Made by a program: the position numbers and the translations under genes. 25,025 nt of DNA, taken from the NCBI GenBank assembly GCA_003427395.1, contig BFEA01000281.1, positions 777,785-802,809 on the forward strand, in the 5' to 3' direction. The notes below the pieces were generated by a model that saw nothing but the letters and a program-made list of their open reading frames with translations, ran no database searches and was not told the DNA's origin. Every line of letters starts with the position of its first letter. Position 1 is the stretch's first letter. Positions 9,716 to 18,398 of this stretch are shown here, one piece after another. The DNA comes from Chara braunii (lineage: Eukaryota > Streptophyta > Charophyceae > Charales > Characeae).

Positions 9716-10421
9716 CACCGTGCTGCACGGGTATAGGAATCAAAATAAAACTGGTTCAGTTGGTAAGGCACAGAAGTTGCATTCAGGAGGTCGTGGGTTC
9801 AATCCTCATTCGCCACACATACGTGCCTGGGCATGCTTGGTGTTCTACCAGCTAGAGATAACCCGTCGGGCCCCCAGCCAGCATTGGCAGGACCTTGGCT
9901 CCTGTTGTTGGTTGCTATGCAGTGACAATATTGGCCATTAGACACCCCCCTGTGGGGTTGGGGGGGGGTAGAGGGAGGTGCAGTGACTGGCCATTGCTCG
10001 GCGCTAGCACCGCCGATTTCCCCCATCGGCAATGCCTGCCCACCCCTCATCACCGTAATGAGGGACTGGTACAGCCTTGCTCTTGCACCACTGCTGTGGT
10101 GCCAACCTACCCCGTGGGCTAGGGAGAGATACGAGTTGGTTGGTGTTCCCCCTTACTATACATAGACTAGCAAGACGATGGGATAGATGAGTACTGGCAA
10201 GAAGATGAGATAGATGAGACAATAATATAGCTTACTTAAAAAAAAAAACAAAAAAAAAAACTGGTGCTAGTGGGACTTGGCCCCCGTTCCTTGTTACACT
10301 TCTGGAACCCTGCCCCCAGTTCTGCCGCACTGTGCCCCATATAGGAATCAAAACCAAACTCGTGCTAGTGGGACTTGGCCCCCCGTTCCTTGTTACACTT
10401 CTGGAGCCCTGGCCCCAGTTC
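9716..10421. repeat. 98-bp tandem repeat interrupted by a SINE
   Basis: One unit starts with GTGCTAGTGGGACTTGGCCC (10264) and is repeated at 10362. The interval between them ends in 'ataggaatcaaaaccaaact'. A matching unit end (gcaccgtgc...ataggaatcaaaataaaact) lies at 9716-9750, so the array was split by the insertion at about 9751-10260. The start of each unit is the reverse complement of the local MITE terminal motif. Confidence 0.7.
9751..10260 (+). mobile_element. tRNA-derived SINE
   Basis: The head contains Pol III promoter boxes at tRNA-like spacing: A box TGGTTCAGTTGG (9752-9763) and B box GGTTCAATCC (9796-9805). The 5-bp T-stem around TTCAATC can pair with GU pairs. It ends in an A-rich tail (10238-10260). 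The uninterrupted sibling unit of the host repeat shows the empty site, and short AAAACTGGT-like sequences at both borders may be the target duplication. The acceptor stem is not visible, so the 5' end may be truncated. No protein is encoded. Confidence 0.6.
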
Positions 10422-10840
10422 ATCCTTCTCTTTTTTTTTTTTTTTTTTTTTTTTGGTAGAGGCATATGACAGTCCCTTCGGTAGTTGGCACTTTGATCAT
10501 CCAGATGATTTTCTATACGGGCCAGCTATGAGACTCCTGATCCTGAGGGTTCTTCGACTCCACCACCCCGCAGGCCTTCAGGAGCGAGGTCCCACTTGTA
10601 CGGATTGAGAGACATTGGCTGTTTGACCTTCGATATTTCGGCGGACAGTGGGCCTCGGTCCGCAGTGTCGAGCTGACAACGGTCCCAATACATTCAGAAT
10701 GTTACGTATTTGGTCCAGATTAAGTCCATATACGTATCGAATGTGGAGCCGTGGAGCGATGCACAGAATCACGTTGAGCACAGGACGTCCAGCCGGGTCC
10801 GGCATTGTTCCACCCCTCAGCCGGGAAGTCATGCATTCCA
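10422..10840. other. Repeat-derived DNA with a partial MITE end
   Basis: A T run (10431-10454) is followed by unique-looking sequence. At 10582-10640 a segment resembles the left part of the MITE at 10841 (GAGGTCCCACTTGTACGGATT, then 'ggctgtttgacctt'), so a decayed relative is likely. No gene is seen on either strand. Confidence 0.4.
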
Positions 10841-10935
10841 GGGGCAAGGTCCCACTTGCACGGATTAAGAAATTCTGGCCGTTGATCTTTGCTACGGTCA
10901 ATATCGCTTAATTCGTGTAAGTGGGACCTAGCCCC
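10841..10935. mobile_element. 95-bp MITE with 29-bp terminal inverted repeats
   Basis: Left end 10841-10869 and right end 10907-10935 are inverted copies with three mismatches (GGGGC-AGGTCCCACTT-CACG-ATTAAG). The remaining 37 bases also partly pair, so the whole element can fold into one hairpin. The same terminal motif occurs at 14762-14780, 14911-14929, 10264, 10362, 10582 and 8882, which defines a family. The right terminus covers the last base or so of the gene on the minus strand, including its TAG stop (10928-10930). Confidence 0.75.
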
Positions 10936-13585
10936 AGATCCCCCAGATCTCCCGGATCTGGTTCTGTTTGACTCGCCGTTTGTCCATTAGGAGGGAAGCG
11001 AGCCGATGCAGCTTGTCGACATCTCGGCCGAGAATCGACCGCCCGATCTCGTAGGCTTCGTCGATCATAGCCAGCAAGGTGGAATTGTACGGACCATTTC
11101 TTGGCAATCCCAAAGGGCGGCAACGGGGCTCAGCGCCCTGCAGACCTCCTCTACCAGTAGTTCCCGGTGGCAATTCGATAGGGTGCCATGCGATGGGGCG
11201 CGCGGGCGAGGAGGTACCTGTGTCGTGAGTGACGGTGCAGTTTGTCGGGCTGCTACAGTTAAGGGCGGAGTCAGGTTGGTTCGAACCCGCGACCTGTACA
11301 CGGGCCGCAGAGATACCTGCGTCCCATCTCGCCGCAGAAGCGGCGGCAGCATCCGCGGCCTTCTGCAGCAGATTCGTCGTTCCTGTGTCCGTACGCACGT
11401 CGGGATCCGCGATGGCGGCAAGGACACCTAAGCCTCTGTCCTCTCCCTGCTTATTTTGATGGAGCGGCTCTCTTGACACGTGGCTTTCTCCGCTGACGTC
11501 TTGGTTTCCCGCAAAGAACAAGGCATGGAGAGCGGACACGTACTCGTCTGTTGACACGTGGCAAGCATCCAGGTACCGCCTGGCAGTCCGGCTGACGTGG
11601 ACAAGATCATCAGCGAAGCTTCCGCTGCAGAGCGGTCCATCATACGTGTCAGCTCGACCGAACATTAGCTCTTCCGAGATGAGTCCGCCAAGCCAGACTG
11701 CCATTCGCTCCACGGTCAGTGCCCTAAGGTCCTTGTTGGAGACCAGGAACACGATCTCTGTTCCGCCAGACCAGGACCAGCTGGGCGATGCAGAGTCGGC
11801 ATCACCCCTCGCTCTCCCTGCTCGATCCCTCTCACTTCCCGCCTTTTCCAAGAATACCCCTTCCACCCGGACGTGATCGGGGAAAGCCCTCCCGACAACG
11901 GCATGGCCAGCCTCATGATACGCAGTGAAGCAAGCGGGATGATCGACACGTGGCAGAACGTAATCCGTTCTTTCCTGTTTTGGACGCACCAAGGTCGCGT
12001 CACTTTCCATTCTCGGATCGGCATCATGTGAGGCTATCGTCGGCTTTTCGCGCGGCCCGTGCTCGGTGCGCAAGTCTCTGCCATCGCCATAATCACAGCT
12101 AGCGTATTCTCCCTCCTCGCCTTCGTTCTTCATCTCCTCCTCCTTCTCCTCCTCCTTCTCCTCCTTGGCTTTCCTGACAGATGATCGAGTGACCAGGTTG
12201 TAGAAGGCAAGAGTTACAGCAGCAGGGTGCCACGTGGCAACACTTGCCGCTTTCTTCTCGAGCGATCGCAGCTGTGGACCTGCGAGATCCTTGGAACTGG
12301 GCGTTGCCAGGTCGATAGCCAGAAACCCATCAAGGTAATCCATGGCGCGCTGGAAGCTCCCGGCTTTCTCCCCGCAAAGCAGCATGAGCACTAATCTGTC
12401 GTCGACAGTTCGAGCCTGAGCAACGACCCAAGACGGTCGTCGCACTGGTACTCTCACAAAGGGAAACGAAGGATCGCTCTCCTCTTCCTCCTCCTCTTCC
12501 TCGCTTGTCCTCTTCCTTAGCCTATCTGACGACAAACCTATCTTGCCCTTCACGATTATGCGCGGGTTAATAAACACCTCTACCTTCGGTTCGCGGTCGT
12601 CGCTCTCCTCGTCTATGGGATGAGCCATACTCTCTGGCCATGGAGCAGACATCCGCCAAGGGGGTAGCTTTATGACCGAGGCATGACCTCCGACGACCGG
12701 TCGTCGCACGGCAATCATGCGGTAGCCGATTCCAATTTGTGGGGCGGCAAGCACGGAGTACCGGTCGCTCAGCATTACCTGAATCAACGACTGGGCAGCA
12801 CCCGCCACTCGACCGTTTCGATAGCTCTGAGGATGGACACGCATGCCACGTGTCGCTCGGAGCTGTAATCGGATGAATGGGTACACGGACGGCTGGCGAT
12901 GACGGGGATGAGAAGCAGCGCGGCGAAGGTTCGAGTCTCGCGTCGTCGCTCGACTTACCCCTGGCCACTGCTGATAAGAAGATCGGAGGCGGTGGCCGCG
13001 GCCGCGGCGGCGGCGGCGGTGTTCTGAACCTGAACCTCGTGTTCCAGCTGGCCCTTTTGACGAAAAGCAATCATGTTGGATCTCCAACGCTGAGCTGCTG
13101 ACATGGCACTCGCCTGTGCCACGTGGATCTCGTTGAATGGGCCAGTATTGGCTCAGGCTCATGCGACCTCCGTGATCGATTGATGCGTGATGCAATGGCA
13201 TGAGGTGTCGCCACGTCAGCCAGAAGTCTTCTCTCTCCTCCAAGCTCTCAAACGAGTGGTAGTTGCCATCTGGCAAGATCTCCTTGATTGCCTCCACCTC
13301 ATCAACACGAGAAGAAGAGGCTCCAGAAGCATTGGCGGCGGCGGCGGCGGCAGCGGCGGTTCGCCGATGTTTCAGTTTCGTCCGTTCAGTACCAGACAAG
13401 ACATAAGCGCAACTTCTGTTCCTTGACGACAGTACGGGTCTCGATCCCGGCGCCTGTCCGCGCAACGCCAACCCCAGATTCTGACGATACAGTGGACCCC
13501 AAGCAGCAGGAATCCCGATCCCGACGGTTGACCGTACCACGGCCAAGAACGACGTCGACGTCGATCCCAACGATCCGCTCCCCAT
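10928..13585 (-). CDS. Inactive peptide-deformylase-like domain fused to FtsH-type M41 metalloprotease domain
   Basis: 885 codons, ATG at 13585. Residues 1-66 contain no acidic residue and are Ser/Thr/Arg-rich, like a chloroplast transit peptide. Residues about 262-426 resemble peptide deformylase: LAAPQIG (279-285), VFINP (337-341) and a YLDG-FLAIDL end, but the HExxH zinc motif is RAMDY (413-417) and the EGCLS cysteine motif is not found, so it cannot be a working deformylase. Residues about 551-885 resemble the FtsH protease domain: HEAGH (557-561), MAVWLGGLISEELMFG, FADD with the probable third ligand Asp (659/660), and a C-terminal helix pair (DEAY...DKLHRLASLL). No AAA+ ATPase is present. 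Acidic runs lie at 362-369 and 475-493. Residues about 155-260 look out of frame: another frame reads a Gln/Ala-rich helix ending at a GTAAGT donor (minus strand, near 12957), so introns or a frameshift are likely. Confidence 0.8.
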   Translation of the reverse strand: MGSGSLGSTSTSFLAVVRSTVGIGIPAAWGPLYRQNLGLALRGQAPGSRPVLSSRNRSCAYVLSGTERTKLKHRRTAAAAAAAANASGASSSRVDEVEAIKEILPDGNYHSFESLEEREDFWLTWRHLMPLHHASIDHGGRMSLSQYWPIQRDPRGTGECHVSSSALEIQHDCFSSKGPAGTRGSGSEHRRRRRGRGHRLRSSYQQWPGVSRATTRDSNLRRAASHPRHRQPSVYPFIRLQLRATRGMRVHPQSYRNGRVAGAAQSLIQVMLSDRYSVLAAPQIGIGYRMIAVRRPVVGGHASVIKLPPWRMSAPWPESMAHPIDEESDDREPKVEVFINPRIIVKGKIGLSSDRLRKRTSEEEEEEEESDPSFPFVRVPVRRPSWVVAQARTVDDRLVLMLLCGEKAGSFQRAMDYLDGFLAIDLATPSSKDLAGPQLRSLEKKAASVATWHPAAVTLAFYNLVTRSSVRKAKEEKEEEKEEEMKNEGEEGEYASCDYGDGRDLRTEHGPREKPTIASHDADPRMESDATLVRPKQERTDYVLPRVDHPACFTAYHEAGHAVVGRAFPDHVRVEGVFLEKAGSERDRAGRARGDADSASPSWSWSGGTEIVFLVSNKDLRALTVERMAVWLGGLISEELMFGRADTYDGPLCSGSFADDLVHVSRTARRYLDACHVSTDEYVSALHALFFAGNQDVSGESHVSREPLHQNKQGEDRGLGVLAAIADPDVRTDTGTTNLLQKAADAAAASAARWDAGISAARVQVAGSNQPDSALNCSSPTNCTVTHDTGTSSPARPIAWHPIELPPGTTGRGGLQGAEPRCRPLGLPRNGPYNSTLLAMIDEAYEIGRSILGRDVDKLHRLASLLMDKRRVKQNQIREIWGIWG

Positions 13586-13864
13586 GCTTTTTCCTTTATT
13601 GGAAATATGAATGCTGCTTCTCCCTATCCAGCACAGCCAATGACGACTTCTCCTTTCTTTTTTTTTTTTCTTTTTTTTTTGTTTTTTTTTTGTATCCTTC
13701 GAACGCAGGCAATCACCACCTTTTAATTAAAAAAAAAAAAAAAATCACCACCTTTGACAGCAGGAGGGTGAAGGATGCAACTCCCACTGTTACTTTTATC
13801 TTGACTAAAATTCACAGATTGCCATTGATGATCTATATTAGGAAATACGCAGTTCTGAACGTGC

Positions 13865-14399
13865 CACGTGGAACCGTAACACTGGGGCTCTGACCACCAG
13901 AGGCCTTGTTATGTATGACACGTGTCAATTCCGACCGCGTTGTATCGACCAACACGTGTCAATCCCGACCTCGTTGTCTCGACCGACGCGTGTCAATCCT
14001 GAGCGCTTTGTGTCCACCGACACGTGTCAGTCGTGACCGCGTTGTACGGACCGGCACGTATCAATCCCGACCGCGTTGTCTCAAACGGACACGTGTCAAT
14101 CTCGACCGCTTTGTATCTACCGACACGTGTCAGTCTCGTCCGCGTTGTACAGAACGACACGCGTCAATCCCGACCGCGGTGTATCGACCGACACGTGTCA
14201 ATCCCACCGCGTTATACCGATCGACACGTGGCAATCACGACCGCGTTGTACTGATCGACACGTGTCAATCTCGACCGACCAGCAGAGTTTATCAAGCAGT
14301 TACCTTTCTAGGCAATCGAACCATTCGCTGATACACTTGTCATCGCTAACACGTGCGATCTGGAATGGCAATCTCGTAAGTCCTGTCATGACACGTGTC
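13865..14399 (-). promoter_or_regulatory. G-box/ABRE array: 11 units of 34 bp with palindrome GACACGTGTC
   Basis: Units start at 13917, 13951, 13985, 14019, 14053, 14088, 14122, 14156, 14190, 14223 and 14257: a period of 34 with three one-base slips. Unit pattern: GACACGTGTCAATCCCGACC, then GCGTTGTATCGACC. Eight of the 11 keep a perfect CACGTG. The other three have one-base changes (CGCGTG, CACGTA, CACGCG). Single CACGTG sites also lie at 13865, 14350 and 14392. CACGTG is the G-box core bound by plant bZIP and bHLH factors, and the ACACGTGGC variant (14224) matches the ABA-responsive element. The array lies 330-700 bp upstream of the ATG at 13585, so a regulatory role for that gene is the natural inference. 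Confidence 0.75.
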
Positions 14400-14761
14400 A
14401 GGTTATCGGTGGCGGCTGTAAGTAGCGCTGAAAGGGCAATCAATCGAAGAGCTTAGTCCTCTGTTACGACACGGCAATCATGGACAAAATCCCCCCTGTT
14501 ATGACACGCCTGTCCCGCTTCCAAGACGATAAGGAAAAGGAAGAAAAAGACAGAAAGGCGGTGGCTTTAGTAGCGCTGCAAGGGCAATCAGGGCATCGGC
14601 ACACCACTCTGGAAATGTGCTAAATGAGAATGAACTTTCCGTTATAACATGGCCAGGTGCACTCTCCACATTTTTGTCTTGACAGATGCACTCTCCACAT
14701 TTTTGTCTTTTTCACATTTCGAGAGTTGTGTTGCGAGGCCCTCGATCGACTTGTGACTCCC
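14400..14761. other. Upstream DNA with a partial duplication and decayed array remnants
   Basis: GTAGCGCTG-AAGGGCAATCA occurs at 14422-14442 and 14570-14590. The octamer GGCAATCA recurs at 13708, 14230, 14435, 14473 and 14583. Because one array unit itself reads CACGTGGCAATCACGACC, these look like remnants of array units. 'actctccacatttttgtctt' is repeated at 14658 and 14691. No gene is seen. Confidence 0.45.
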
Positions 14762-14929
14762 CGGGCGAGGTCCCACTAGCGAAGAGGATCGGATAAAGCT
14801 CCTGAATCTGGGCTTGTTTTCAGCAGAGATGCAGAAAAGCAGTTCAATCTCAATTTTCTGCACCTTTTCACAAACCCGTCCAGATTCAGGCGTTCAATCC
14901 AGTCCTGTTTGCTAGTGGGACCGCGCCCC
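14762..14929. mobile_element. ~168-bp MITE that folds over its whole length
   Basis: The ends GGGCGAGGTCCCACTAGC (14763-14780) and GCTAGTGGGACCGCGCCC (14911-14928) are inverted copies with one mismatch. Pairing continues inward ('cctgaatctgg' against 'ccagattcagg', 'gatgcagaaaa' against 'ttttctgcacc'), so nearly the whole element is a hairpin. It belongs to the same terminal-motif family as 10841-10935. Confidence 0.75.
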
Positions 14930-15784
14930 CGCATGTTCCCTCGTTGGAGGCTTGAACATGGATGTGGCTGCCCCGTAATATACTACGGGGAGGACAAGAA
15001 AGTCTCTACAGACTGGCTGGGTGGGGAGGGAGGAGGCTGTATGGGAGAGGTGAAATGGAGAGGGGAGCCGAAGGAGACAGGGGCCCGAATCTTCTACGAC
15101 TGGATCTCCATCAACCCCCAGATCCTGCTACTCCCCCCGGTGAAGACTTCCCGGACCCCTTGGCCCCCAACCATCTTGCAATTGTAGACATGCATTGGTA
15201 CGGACAAGGAGAGAACTACCAGCTGCATTGCATTCTGCAGAGGCCAAACGCCAGGGGCAATACTTCAAGCTAGCTGCTGGAACAACTGAAGAGGCAGAAA
15301 AGGCCTCAGTGTAGATCAACAAGACTTCAGAAATTTCCCCTACTGAGAACTCGGGTGTTGTAGAGGCCAAGGACCAGATCCGCGGTGATTGCTGGCAGCG
15401 TCAGCCAATGGTTGTCCTGACAGGATAGGCCACGTACCCTACCCATCCCCACGTTAATACTCCCAGCGCACCCCCTGTCCCTACTATCCTACCTCAGTGT
15501 GACCAGCAGTCAGGACCATCACCCTACCAGTACTTAGGGCAACTTGGACCAGACAACAGTGACAAGCACCAAGGCTGGGGCAACCCCCCAGCCCTGGTGG
15601 ACGCGGAAGTGGACGAACCTTGCTGTACGGGAACTTCGGACGCCAGGCTCATGCAATCTTCTACAGGCCCAATTCAGAGAGTCTACCCAACAGGAGTACC
15701 TAAGCAAGGCAAGCCAGCACCCACGGACACATCCTAGCGTCCTTCCCCTAACTTACCCAAGGCTAGGCGGAACTCAGACTAGCC
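14930..15784. other. Unassigned GC-rich DNA with weak open frames
   Basis: Two overlapping plus-strand frames (14909-15187 and 14962-15273) and one at 15544-15831 lack recognisable domains. Proline-rich composition of the last is what C-rich DNA gives by chance. It could be a decayed retroelement, but no motif supports that. Confidence 0.3.
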
Positions 15785-15963
15785 GGAGCCACTTATATCC
15801 CTACCCTACCCCAGAGCTAAGCCATGTGTGAGTAGACCCAGCCCGGTGTCATAGTTCTGTGTATATGTGTGCCCAGAGGCCATGCATGTTTGTATGCTGG
15901 AGCGACTTATATCCCTACCCTACCCAAGAGCTAAGCCATGTGTGAGTAGACCCAGCCCGGTGT
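15785..15963. repeat. 65-bp direct repeat, offset 114 bp
   Basis: Copies at 15785-15849 and 15899-15963 are nearly identical (two or three differences). They contain 'acttatatccctaccctacc', 'agctaagccatgtgtgagta' and end in 'cccagcccggtgt'. A duplicated segment of a larger repeat is the simplest reading. Confidence 0.85.
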
Positions 15964-17290
15964 GTGATAAGCTCAGACCCGTACCGCGCGGCTTGCCGTA
16001 TCCCTGAGGAAAAATCCCCCAGAGGCCCCTAAGTACGGATGCGAACAAAAAGGGGGTTTTCTTTCCTTTTTACTTCTGTTTTCTTTTTGAAACGGCTTTT
16101 TCACTTTTCTTTGGTTAATAACTCCCGCGCGGGTGAATAGCGGCCGCGTTATGAAAACCAAGAAACGGTTTCGGTTGGGACTTTTTTGAATTTTTGCGCA
16201 CGCGGGCCTAAGCTCCGACTTCTTCGCGCGCCTTGCACCCCCGTTTCTTGCTTTGCATCCCCGCGCCATCTTCCTTTCTTGCTGCGCACGTTTTCCCCCA
16301 TGCAGGACTCTTCGTCTTCCCCTACGTCCAGCTCGATCCCCACCCTGTCTTCCTCCACGAGTGAATGGCTGCGTAGTTGGGATGCACTGATCAATGTGGA
16401 AGGCGAAAAGGCGCACCACTTGAACGAACACCCCAATCACGCCTGACCACGCGGAACACACCTTCTGAAACCCTTCACCCTTCTTCTGTCCTGCTCGTCT
16501 ACAACCGGAGCTGCCCGCACCTTGCACTGACAACCCGCCGCCTCCCACGCTATAAATTGTCGCAACCCCCTCCTCTCCCTCTCTTTGATCTCGGCTGCAA
16601 TGCTGCGCGAGCTATGCGCGAACGTCCGCGACGCCGAACAGGCTTGACGAGCCCAAGTTACGGGCGGAGTGACGACGTGGGTCGGGCTTAGCGATAGACT
16701 CGGGGTAAGCCAGCTGGAGGGATTGAGCAGTGGTGGAGATCGGACGCCGATCACGACAGGGTCTTGTGGCTATGGTGGTCGGTGGTCCTTGGGAAGTTTG
16801 TGGTTGCGCCTGAGGGCGTCAGCCAATTGGAAAATTTTGTGTACAAGGAAACTCGCTTTCTTTTCTCCTGCTTTGTCTCCGTGAGATGTATACAACGTCC
16901 CGTCGAGTGGGTAATCGGTTGTATGCATGGGAGTGAGTCGCGGTGAGATGGTTTGTAAAGGGGTGTGAGTCTGTGTATGCATGTATGTGGTCCTTGGATA
17001 TTGCGTGGCGATTGTCTGCCTGGATGCATGCTTAAGTCGGCCATCGTACCTCTTTTTCCTTTTGCCTCGTTCCCCTATTAGTTCCGTTGTCCGATCGCGT
17101 AGGGCGAGGGCCTTCGTGTACCGAAGGGATCCCTTCCGTCCTGCGCGCTCGAGTCGGAGTCCCGCGGCGCCGACATCTGACGTGGCGCATCGNTGTTGAG
17201 GACCGGAGACGTTCGCTGTGCCCGCTGAAGGTGGTCAGCAAACGGCTCCGCCCCTCCTTCGGACCCCTCTGGTTGAGTGGTGTCAAACCC

Positions 17291-17292
<2 letters not shown>
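15964..17292 (+). promoter_or_regulatory. Non-coding stretch with a TATA box; possibly part of a 5' LTR
   Basis: A TATA box (TATAAAT, 16551-16557) sits in a pyrimidine-rich setting, with CCCTCCTCTCCCTC downstream. The region precedes the retrotransposon primer-binding site and might be its LTR, but there is no second LTR to compare, so the limits are unknown. The long minus-strand frame at 15973-16548 is Arg/Lys/Gly-rich without a motif. One ambiguous base lies at 17193. Confidence 0.3.

Positions 17293-17365
<73 letters not shown>
17293..17365. repeat. (GA)36 microsatellite
   Basis: Uninterrupted GA dinucleotides. It extends the open frames around it artificially. Confidence 0.97.
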
Positions 17366-17367
<2 letters not shown>

Positions 17368-17469
17368 TGTCGCTCTTTGTATGGAGACGGATTCCCAACC
17401 AATCACGGGTTCTCGCCCGTGCACTTACCCACGCGCCGCAGTGCACTCCTGATTTTCCCCATCGTCGAC

Positions 17470-17889
17470 GACGACAACGTCTATTGTGACGCGGACGTAC
17501 GGAGTGCCCTACGACGCACGGAGCAGCTTCACTGGCGCAACCCTGAACGGGCTTGTCACATCGCGGGGGAAGGGTTTGTGCTGATAGACCGTTTTTCTTC
17601 CCCGGCCCTTATACTGCCCTACACCGACCTGACGGTGTTCCCCTGGTCTGCGGCTTGCGCCGCGTGGCGCCCCCAGTTTGGTTGCCGCTGGTGCCAGCAG
17701 GGGGACTCCTGCTCGTGGCGAAGGCTGGTTCTGGGGTACGGAGGAGCCGCCCGGTTCCCTGAACTCTCTCGGGACGCTGGAGCTCTCCCTGCCCGTTTCC
17801 GTATCCCGACTGCCGCGACCGCCCCCACCCGCCGGGTTCCCCCGACCGTGAGTCCCCGAGGCCTCGACGAACCCAACGACGAGGATTGA
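17470..17889 (+). pseudogene. Unknown Cys-motif protein fragment (family member A)
   Basis: An open frame from 17218 to the TGA at 17887 has no ATG, and its first 50 codons run through the GA tract, so only about 17470-17889 is worth reading. It shares with the ORF at 7059-7322 the series GFV-L/I-ID, FSSP, LP, DLTVFPW, A-W and C-x2-C-x5-C (CRWCQQGDSC). A Pro/Arg-rich tail follows and ends in an acidic NDED. The family is not recognised. It may be part of the retroelement leader or an independent repeat-borne gene. Confidence 0.35.
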
Positions 17890-18202
17890 GAATCCGCGCG
17901 GGGGAATCCATCGCCCCTTTACGCAGAGCTGGTCCGACGAGGAATAGGTCCCCCGTCCCTCCTTTTTCCCCACCTAGAGAAACCGGGTTGGGCTCGTCCG
18001 TTCACCCCGTTCTCTTCCCCCATTGTCTATGGTAATCCTGACCAAGGATCGAGCCCCAGTCGGAGGAAAACCTATCGGCCCCGAAACGAGAGACTCCCAT
18101 TCCTACAGGGAGACGCAACCCCCATGGCCAAAAATCCTCGGCCACGCCCCCTTCTACTGTGATCGGCGACCCGATACGGAAAGGCGCGAAGGGGCGTGAG
18201 GT
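17890..18202. other. GC-rich leader before the retrotransposon PBS
   Basis: No gene is seen. By position this should be the end of the 5' LTR (U5), but no CA terminus directly before the PBS and no matching 3' LTR are found, so the border cannot be set. Confidence 0.3.
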
Positions 18203-18214
18203 TGGTATCAAAGC
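18203..18214 (+). other. Primer-binding site for initiator tRNA-Met
   Basis: TGGTATCAAAGC differs in one base from TGGTATCAGAGC, the complement of the plant initiator tRNA-Met 3' end used by many Ty3/gypsy and Ty1/copia elements. It lies about 185 bp before the gag ATG, as expected. Confidence 0.75.
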
Positions 18215-18398
18215 TGATTCGCTTCGGCTCCGAGGTTTTTCTAGGACGATTACCCTGTTTAAGAGTTTTTCGTTTTGATATTTTTTTATTATTCTCATAT
18301 TTCTCTCATTTTTGAGTAGGCTGGCTCCCCGTCGACGGCGGCTCGCGAATAACAATCAAAACCGAGCGAGAGGCTGGGCTCGAGATCGGCCTCCCTCG

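Noticed and set aside
12567-13070. Separate 167-codon minus-strand gene
   Set aside because: It is another frame of the fusion gene, with a polyproline run from the GCC repeat. At most part of it reflects an intron or frameshift in the main gene.
10928-13585. Complete FtsH protease
   Set aside because: No Walker A/B or other AAA+ motif is found anywhere in the ORF. Only the M41 part is present.
13917-14280. CRISPR-like array
   Set aside because: Units are contiguous 34-bp tandem repeats without unique spacers, in a eukaryotic setting, and the conserved part is a transcription-factor-type palindrome.
13906-14456. Long plus-strand open frames of 126-141 codons over the array
   Set aside because: They exist because the 34-bp repeat lacks stops. 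The repetitive TCQSRP-type translations in three frames are a by-product.
15973-16548. 191-codon basic protein on the minus strand
   Set aside because: Arg/Lys/Gly-rich composition follows from base composition. There is no motif, and it overlaps a TATA-bearing, probably LTR-like region.
16500-18202. Defined 5' LTR of the gypsy element
   Set aside because: A TATA box and the PBS suggest one, but without a 3' LTR and with no TG...CA ends at the PBS, the limits cannot be supported.
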